Positions 15,231-19,175 of a stretch of DNA of 19,175 bases are shown here, piece by piece; position 1 is the first letter of the stretch, and each line of letters begins with the position of its first letter. The stretch lies in assembly GCA_014238825.1 (NCBI GenBank), contig JABAAI010000005.1:3169-22343 (forward strand), read 5' to 3'. This stretch comes from Leptospirales bacterium (lineage in GTDB: Bacteria > Spirochaetota > Leptospiria > Leptospirales > Leptonemataceae). Made by a program: the position numbers and the translations under genes. Below the pieces are notes generated by a model. It was not told where the DNA came from. It made no database searches and worked only from the letters and a program-made list of their open reading frames with translations.

Positions 15231-17030
15231 CTAGAGACAAAAGAAACTAACAATAGTCCAAAGTATTATAGAAAATAAACTTAACCAAGCGACAGGAATT
15301 AGTTGGGTTCGCACGTGTTCCATTAAATCACAACCAGTACACATAGAACTCAAAATTGTTGTATCAGAAATAGGAGAGCTTTGGTCTCCTATAACACTGG
15401 AGTTCAAGACTACGGCAAAACACAAGGACATAAATAGCATCGGATGACTAAGCTCAGCACCCACAACCCAAGCCAGAGGCATTGCCAGTGGATAGACTAT
15501 CGCATAGGTCCCCCAACTCGTCCCAGTTGAAAATGAAATTACTATAGTTAAAATAGACAAGAGAGCCGGCAAAATAAAATAGGGGATACTAGTACCAAAA
15601 AGCTCCTTAAGATAGATCCCACCACCGACCTCCTTTGTAATCCCTCCAATTGTAATAGCAAAAAGAAGTATCAAGGCCCCTAAAACCACTCCTTTAAATC
15701 CATCACCAAGTCCACTTACAAGATCTTGAAGTGACATACCTCGAGCAAGTGCCGAAAAAATAGCGAAACCTAAAGCAAGCCCAAAGGCTAAACTCACCTG
15801 TGGCTTACCCCCACTTATGAAAGTTCCAACAGCAACACCTAACAAAATAATTAATGGTAGAATAAATTCCAAATAATGAGGCTTGTAACCCTTAGGTATC
15901 ACTGGGTTTTCAATCTCCTTAGCATTCATGGAACGAGCATTAGTAGCATCCAACTCACCTTTGTTGCGCGCCCTAAGTTTGGCTTGCTTCATTCGCTTAC
16001 CGATAAATGGCTGTTTATCTATACAAAATAAAAAGGTGCCAATCACAGCAAGAATTGAATAGAAGCTGAGCGGTAAACTTGAGAAAAAGAAACTCAGCCT
16101 ATCAGATTCGCTAGCCAAGAAAACCACACCGGGAACAAAAAGAAAGGCCTGAATATATGCCGGCCAAGCATTAAAAGCCAAGAGACAAGCTATAGGAGAT
16201 GATGTAGAGTCTACTATATAAGAGAGCTCTTCGTGGCTAACTTTCTGTTTATCAGCAACCGGTCTTACAGTCGTACCTACAAGCACGCTACTTACCGTCC
16301 CACCCTGAAAAAAGATCATCCCCAAAACCCAAGCTACCAAACGAGCAGAACGTGGCCCACTCACAAAATGAAGAGTCGCCCATTCTGCAAAGGCACGAGC
16401 GGCACCTGTACGAGACCATATCCCCATAAGTCCCCCCAAAAGCCAAAGATATAGAATGACAATGCCAACTGCCCCTTCACTTCCAAAACTAGGCACAATT
16501 ACATCATTAAGATAATCAAAACGCCCCAGCATAATGGCACCGCTCACTGTGGCTAAAAAAAGAGAAATCAAGGCCTCGTGAGTAATCCAACAAAATAAAA
16601 TAGCAATAAAAGCTGGTAACAAAGAATAAAAGCCATAATGTTTCTTGAGTGTTAATTCATAATATACTTTCTTTTTAAGACCACCTGCCACCAGCTCTAG
16701 CTTATAAACCAGCTCTGTTGCAGGCAGGCTAGCCACGGTATTAGCACGGCTATCATTATCTAAATTATCATTTAGATTTGAGAGAGATTGCTGTGATAAT
16801 TTTGATTCATCCAAAGAAATTATCTCTTCTAATTTTATGCTAGTCTTCTCACTTCCTTTTTTGTAGTAATAATCCCCTTTCTCATTTTTTTCTATAACAG
16901 CCAGCTTTTTATGTGAGGAATATTGTGGTGGAAAATTCTCACTTACCACAAAAGATGCGAGCAAGCTAATAATCAAAATCCAAAAGGCAGGCTTTTTTAA
17001 GTAGGCCGGGGTCTTAAAATCCATAAACAT
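15231..17030 (-). CDS. NhaC-family Na+/H+ antiporter with an N-terminal extra-cytoplasmic domain
   Basis: This exchanger of the NhaC superfamily probably extrudes Na+ in exchange for H+. The 599-residue product has a first membrane segment at about 14-30, a charged non-membrane insert at about 31-130 (predicted outside the cytoplasm) and then the ordinary NhaC core of about 470 residues with some eleven helices. Core motifs include WITHEALISLFLATVSGAIM, VSFSTGTSWGTYAIVYPLAM-like sequence near residue 510, and GDQSSPISDTTILSS (548-562), the family's most characteristic block. NhaC proteins without the insert are about 450-480 residues. The start lacks a Shine-Dalgarno; Met3 is an alternative. 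It is divergent from rplM across a 153-bp AT-rich gap. Confidence 0.9.
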   Translation of the reverse strand: MFMDFKTPAYLKKPAFWILIISLLASFVVSENFPPQYSSHKKLAVIEKNEKGDYYYKKGSEKTSIKLEEIISLDESKLSQQSLSNLNDNLDNDSRANTVASLPATELVYKLELVAGGLKKKVYYELTLKKHYGFYSLLPAFIAILFCWITHEALISLFLATVSGAIMLGRFDYLNDVIVPSFGSEGAVGIVILYLWLLGGLMGIWSRTGAARAFAEWATLHFVSGPRSARLVAWVLGMIFFQGGTVSSVLVGTTVRPVADKQKVSHEELSYIVDSTSSPIACLLAFNAWPAYIQAFLFVPGVVFLASESDRLSFFFSSLPLSFYSILAVIGTFLFCIDKQPFIGKRMKQAKLRARNKGELDATNARSMNAKEIENPVIPKGYKPHYLEFILPLIILLGVAVGTFISGGKPQVSLAFGLALGFAIFSALARGMSLQDLVSGLGDGFKGVVLGALILLFAITIGGITKEVGGGIYLKELFGTSIPYFILPALLSILTIVISFSTGTSWGTYAIVYPLAMPLAWVVGAELSHPMLFMSLCFAVVLNSSVIGDQSSPISDTTILSSMCTGCDLMEHVRTQLIPVAWLSLFSIILWTIVSFFCL

Positions 17031-17084
17031 AGGCTATAAAAAATATTAATAGTAGTCAAGAAATTAAACTAAAAATATTTAAAA

Positions 17085-17090
17085 TATAAT
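17085..17090 (+). promoter_or_regulatory. Candidate -10 element for rplM-rpsI
   Basis: A perfect TATAAT on the plus strand lies 94 bp upstream of the rplM start in the AT-rich divergent gap (17031-17183). No good -35 is seen at 16-18 bp. Because the gap is very AT-rich, the match could be chance. Confidence 0.3.
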
Positions 17091-17141
17091 AATTTTTGTA
17101 ATATTAAAAAAAAATTACAGACAAAAATAATAGCAGATAGA

Positions 17142-17182
17142 ATCTGTCATAGAAGGAATGATACGATCTAATCGTAACAGAT
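17142..17182 (+). promoter_or_regulatory. Structured leader directly before rplM
   Basis: Two nested or adjacent pairings abut the rplM start codon. TACGAT (17162-17167) pairs with ATCGTA (17171-17176) around a 3-nt loop, and the next six bases ACAGAT (17177-17182) pair with ATCTGT (17142-17147). AAGGA (17153-17157) lies unpaired between them. The start codon begins at 17184, so the structure would occupy the ribosome landing site. In E. coli, L13 represses its own operon through the leader mRNA. A similar use here is a hypothesis. Confidence 0.45.
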
Positions 17183-17184
17183 AA
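17158..17184 (+). CDS. Possible leader mini-ORF coupled to rplM
   Basis: ATG at 17158 opens an 8-codon frame (MIRSNRNR) whose TAA stop shares its last base with the rplM ATG (TAATG), the same junction type as flgC-fliE. The AAGGA just upstream is too close to the ATG (no spacer) for normal initiation, so translation is doubtful. It is listed because the coupled geometry may matter for rplM, which has no Shine-Dalgarno of its own. Confidence 0.2.
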   Translation: MIRSNRNR

Positions 17185-17642
17185 TGAGCAATTTACTTAA
17201 AACTCAAAAAACTCATTTTACTCGAAATGAGGATATCAAAAAGGAATGGATTCTAATAGATGCTGACGCTAAAATACTGGGGCGCCTTGCCTCACAACTT
17301 GCCTATAGACTGCGTGGCAAACATCGCATAGACTACTCCTCTCATCAAGATATTGGAGATAGAATTGTTGTCGTCAACGCAGCTAAAGTTAAAGTGAGCG
17401 GTAACAAGCACGAACAAAAAATTTATTATCGCCATACAGGCTATACCGGTAATCTACGCAAAATTCTATTCAAAGATATGCTTAAAAAGAGTCCAGAAAA
17501 GATTGTTAAACTAGCTGTTAAGCGAATGTTACCATCTGGTCCACTTGGTCGCCGTCTTTTGGATAATCTATATATTTATGAAGGTCTAGAGCATCCGCAT
17601 AAATCACAAAATCCTAAGCAATGGGATCCCGTATTTAAATAA
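17184..17642 (+). CDS. rplM: 50S ribosomal protein L13
   Basis: L13 is an early-assembling large-subunit protein. The 152-residue product is slightly longer than the usual 142-145, the extra being at the N-terminus (MSNLLKTQKTHFTRNEDIKK). Conserved features: WILIDADAKILGRLASQLAY, RIVVVNAAKVKVSGNK, YYRHTGYTGNLR and AVKRMLPSGPLGRRLLDNLY with the terminal LYIYEGLEHPHKSQNP. It is followed after 2 bp by rpsI, the standard bacterial pairing. No Shine-Dalgarno precedes the ATG; see the structured leader. Confidence 0.98.
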   Translation: MSNLLKTQKTHFTRNEDIKKEWILIDADAKILGRLASQLAYRLRGKHRIDYSSHQDIGDRIVVVNAAKVKVSGNKHEQKIYYRHTGYTGNLRKILFKDMLKKSPEKIVKLAVKRMLPSGPLGRRLLDNLYIYEGLEHPHKSQNPKQWDPVFK

Positions 17643-17644
17643 TT

Positions 17645-18043
17645 ATGCCAGTAAAAACAAAAGTATTTTGTGCAGTTGGTCGCCGTAAAGCGTCGGTAGC
17701 ACGTATAAGGCTGAGTTCTGGTGATGGCACATTTACGATCAATGGACGTGAACCTCATGAATATTTTCCTCTGAGAAACCATCAAAATGAAATATTTGTC
17801 GCCCAAACGCTGGTAAAGTCAGAAAAAAAGGTGAATATCCGAGTTCGAGTTACTGGTGGTGGCTTAACGGGGCAAGCGGGTGCTTGTCGCTTGGGAATTG
17901 CAAGGGCATTACAGCTTCATACCCCTGCTACGCGTCCAAAACTCAAAAAAGCAAGTTACCTAAAACGTGATTCACGAGTCGTAGAGCGTAAGAAATATGG
18001 TCTCCACAAAGCAAGACGTGGAACTCAATTCTCAAAACGCTAG
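17645..18043 (+). CDS. rpsI: 30S ribosomal protein S9
   Basis: S9 is a head protein of the small subunit whose C-terminal tail reaches the P-site tRNA. The 132-residue product has the complete family pattern: AVGRRKASVARIRL near the N-terminus, FTINGREPHEYFP, RVTGGGLTGQAGACRLGIAR and the basic tail KKYGLHKARRGTQFSKR, ending in the invariant SKR. The gap to rplM is 2 bp with no Shine-Dalgarno, so it is probably translated by re-initiation. No rho-independent terminator is evident between it and the converging gene at 18063. Confidence 0.98.
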   Translation: MPVKTKVFCAVGRRKASVARIRLSSGDGTFTINGREPHEYFPLRNHQNEIFVAQTLVKSEKKVNIRVRVTGGGLTGQAGACRLGIARALQLHTPATRPKLKKASYLKRDSRVVERKKYGLHKARRGTQFSKR

Positions 18044-18062
18044 TCTCCACTCTCTTTTAAGA

Positions 18063-18542
18063 CTACTCCTCTAACATCAAATACAAAGCGGCAACACTTG
18101 GTCGTTGTTTCTTATTAGTCATTATGATCTCACGCGTATGGTTATGATAAAAATCTGTCATACACACAACACTATGGATTGGGTGATCATCTTCTTTTAT
18201 ATAGAAATCACGTTCGGCCTGAATTCCATCTTCATGCATCCAAGCCGTAGCCATGCGAGCACCAGTCTCCTCTAATTGGCAAACAACATGAAAGAGATAA
18301 GCACCCAAATCACATAAAAAAATTCTCAGTAGATTTGGATTGCAGACGCACAATGACTGACGTAAATAAGAAAGCCAATGCTCATCTAAATGTGGCGCAT
18401 TTTTCTCATGCTCCACTAAAAGACTTAGAATGTTCTGAAATTCATGACGCCGTTCTGACAATTCACGCCAAACTTTTATCTGTCTCTTATCTGCTGCTCT
18501 AAAATATAAGCTAAGTTTTCTATTTTCCATATTAAAAGTCAT
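18063..18542 (-). CDS. Hypothetical protein, soluble, unrecognised
   Basis: I do not recognise this 159-residue protein. It has no signal peptide or membrane helix. The first 60 residues are charged and probably helical (RKLSLYFRAADKRQIKVWRE, then HEFQNILSLLVEHEKNAP). The middle contains several Cys (CVCNPN, CDLG, VVCQ) without a spaced metal motif, and the rest is rich in His, Asp and Glu (AWMHEDGIQAERDFYIKEDD, TDFYHNHTREI). Met5 is an alternative start. It converges on rpsI, and is divergent from the desaturase across a 103-bp gap. Confidence 0.6.
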   Translation of the reverse strand: MTFNMENRKLSLYFRAADKRQIKVWRELSERRHEFQNILSLLVEHEKNAPHLDEHWLSYLRQSLCVCNPNLLRIFLCDLGAYLFHVVCQLEETGARMATAWMHEDGIQAERDFYIKEDDHPIHSVVCMTDFYHNHTREIIMTNKKQRPSVAALYLMLEE

Positions 18543-18591
18543 ACTTATAAAAGGTCTTTAACAGAGGTTTTGGTTTGTTTTTTTTAATTTA

Positions 18592-18630
18592 ATTCAATTT
18601 TTATTGCTTCTTTTACTTTATTCAATTTTT
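18592..18630 (+). repeat. Direct repeat upstream of the desaturase
   Basis: ATTCAATTTTT occurs at 18592-18602 and 18620-18630 in the 103-bp gap between the hypothetical gene and the desaturase. Both copies are perfect over 11 bp, with starts 28 bp apart. They could be operator half-sites or chance in an AT-rich spacer. Confidence 0.35.
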
Positions 18631-18645
18631 CTGTTATTCTGTGAT

Positions 18646-19175
18646 ATGAAACTAGCAAAGATAGGTAATATTCAGTTATTCCAATGGGGTAATTCTAGCG
18701 CTAATCTTCGTAATCTACCCTTTCTATTAACCCACCTCAGTCCCTTCATTCTCTTTTTCACAGATTTTCATTGGAATTTCCCAGTCTTTGCTATCTTGCT
18801 CTGTTACTTCCGTCTCATCGCTATAAGTGCCTTCAATCATCGCTATTTTAGTCATCGAAGCTATGAAATTCGCAGCCGCCTATTCCAATTCATCGTAGCA
18901 CTCTGGGGAGCAACAGCAGGTCAAAATGGTCCACTTTGGTGGACAGCATCTCATCGATATCATCATCGCCATTCTGATACCAAAAAAGATATACATTCTC
19001 CACAAAATAAAGGATTTTGGTATTCTCATATTTTTTGGATTACTTCTGATAAGCGAAATTGGCTCTCTCCAGATAAAAAAACTAAAGAACTTAGCTACTA
19101 TCCTAGCGATTTGGCAAAGTATCCTGAACTTGTTTTTCTCGAATCTTTTGCTAATCTTCCTACAATAATTTTAGG
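18646..19175 (+). CDS. Fatty-acid (delta-9 acyl) desaturase, N-terminal part (cut by window edge)
   Basis: This is a membrane-bound di-iron desaturase that introduces a cis double bond into acyl chains for membrane lipids. I translated it from the ATG at 18646 to the edge: 176 codons of a protein usually 260-380 long. Visible features are two hydrophobic stretches (about 25-60 and 78-95), histidine box 1 HRYFSH (65-70) and histidine box 2 HRYHH (103-107). They are separated by GATAGQNGPLWWTASHRYHH, highly typical of acyl-CoA/stearoyl desaturases. Box 3 (HxxHH) should lie beyond the right edge. A smaller frame at 18926-19168 is a shadow. No clear Shine-Dalgarno precedes the ATG. Confidence 0.92.
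   Translation, partial: MKLAKIGNIQLFQWGNSSANLRNLPFLLTHLSPFILFFTDFHWNFPVFAILLCYFRLIAISAFNHRYFSHRSYEIRSRLFQFIVALWGATAGQNGPLWWTASHRYHHRHSDTKKDIHSPQNKGFWYSHIFWITSDKRNWLSPDKKTKELSYYPSDLAKYPELVFLESFANLPTIIL

Noticed and set aside
18041..18065. Inverted repeat TAGTCT/AGACTA at the rpsI stop as a bidirectional terminator
   Set aside because: Only 6 bp of AT-rich stem with a 13-nt loop and no T run on either side.
18926..19168. Plus-strand 80-residue open frame at the right edge
   Set aside because: It is a shifted-frame shadow of the desaturase, whose frame contains the HRYFSH and HRYHH boxes.

Overview
The window is AT-rich bacterial chromosome, most likely from a spirochaete and probably close to Leptospirales. 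This is an inference from protein style, not from a database search. The flagellar rod/MS-ring cluster flgB-flgC-fliE-fliF has spirochaete-like FlgC and FliF sequences. There are several lipoproteins with relaxed lipoboxes (YNC, LSC, YSC). A small Ser/Asp-rich lipoprotein has a Cys-containing tail that recalls Leptospira surface proteins. Purine-rich Shine-Dalgarno sequences are scarce: clear only at fliF, the FAD oxidase and the ABC ATPase.

Layout. (1) 1-2302, minus: flgB, flgC, fliE, then a 222-bp gap, then fliF running off the left edge. (2) 2416-6577, minus: hppA (membrane pyrophosphatase, GTG start) followed by a ClC chloride channel/transporter with C-terminal CBS domains. (3) 6808-10114, minus: a three-gene ABC importer of the iron-siderophore/haem/cobalamin type (binding lipoprotein, FecCD-like permease, ATPase with a C-terminal extension). 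(4) 10107-13022, minus: a decayed copy of a zinc-ribbon gene, a PuuB/OrdL-like FAD oxidase, the intact membrane-anchored zinc-ribbon gene, a DUF721/DciA-like protein and a small lipoprotein. (5) 13183-13255, plus: tRNA-Asn(GTT). (6) 13264-17030, minus: a YejA-type oligopeptide-binding lipoprotein and an NhaC-family Na+/H+ antiporter with an extra-cytoplasmic insert. (7) 17184-18043, plus: rplM-rpsI behind a structured leader. (8) 18063-18542, minus: an unrecognised protein. (9) 18646 to the right edge, plus: a delta-9-type fatty-acid desaturase, truncated by the window.

The genes mostly serve envelope, ion and transport physiology. HppA pumps cations at the expense of PPi; the adjacent ClC could supply the charge-compensating anion path; NhaC handles Na+/H+ exchange. 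The ABC importer and the YejA-like protein are solute-uptake parts whose outer-membrane receptor (for the first) and permease/ATPase (for the second) are not in the window.

The least expected structure is a pair of direct repeats of about 156 bp, 1547 bp apart and about 86% identical without gaps, that flank the FAD oxidase gene. One copy is the 3' half of the intact zinc-ribbon gene. The other is a pseudogene with two in-frame stops and lost cysteines, and its stop codon overlaps the real start of the ABC binding-protein gene. I see no CRISPR array, insertion sequence, phage gene or obvious defence system.
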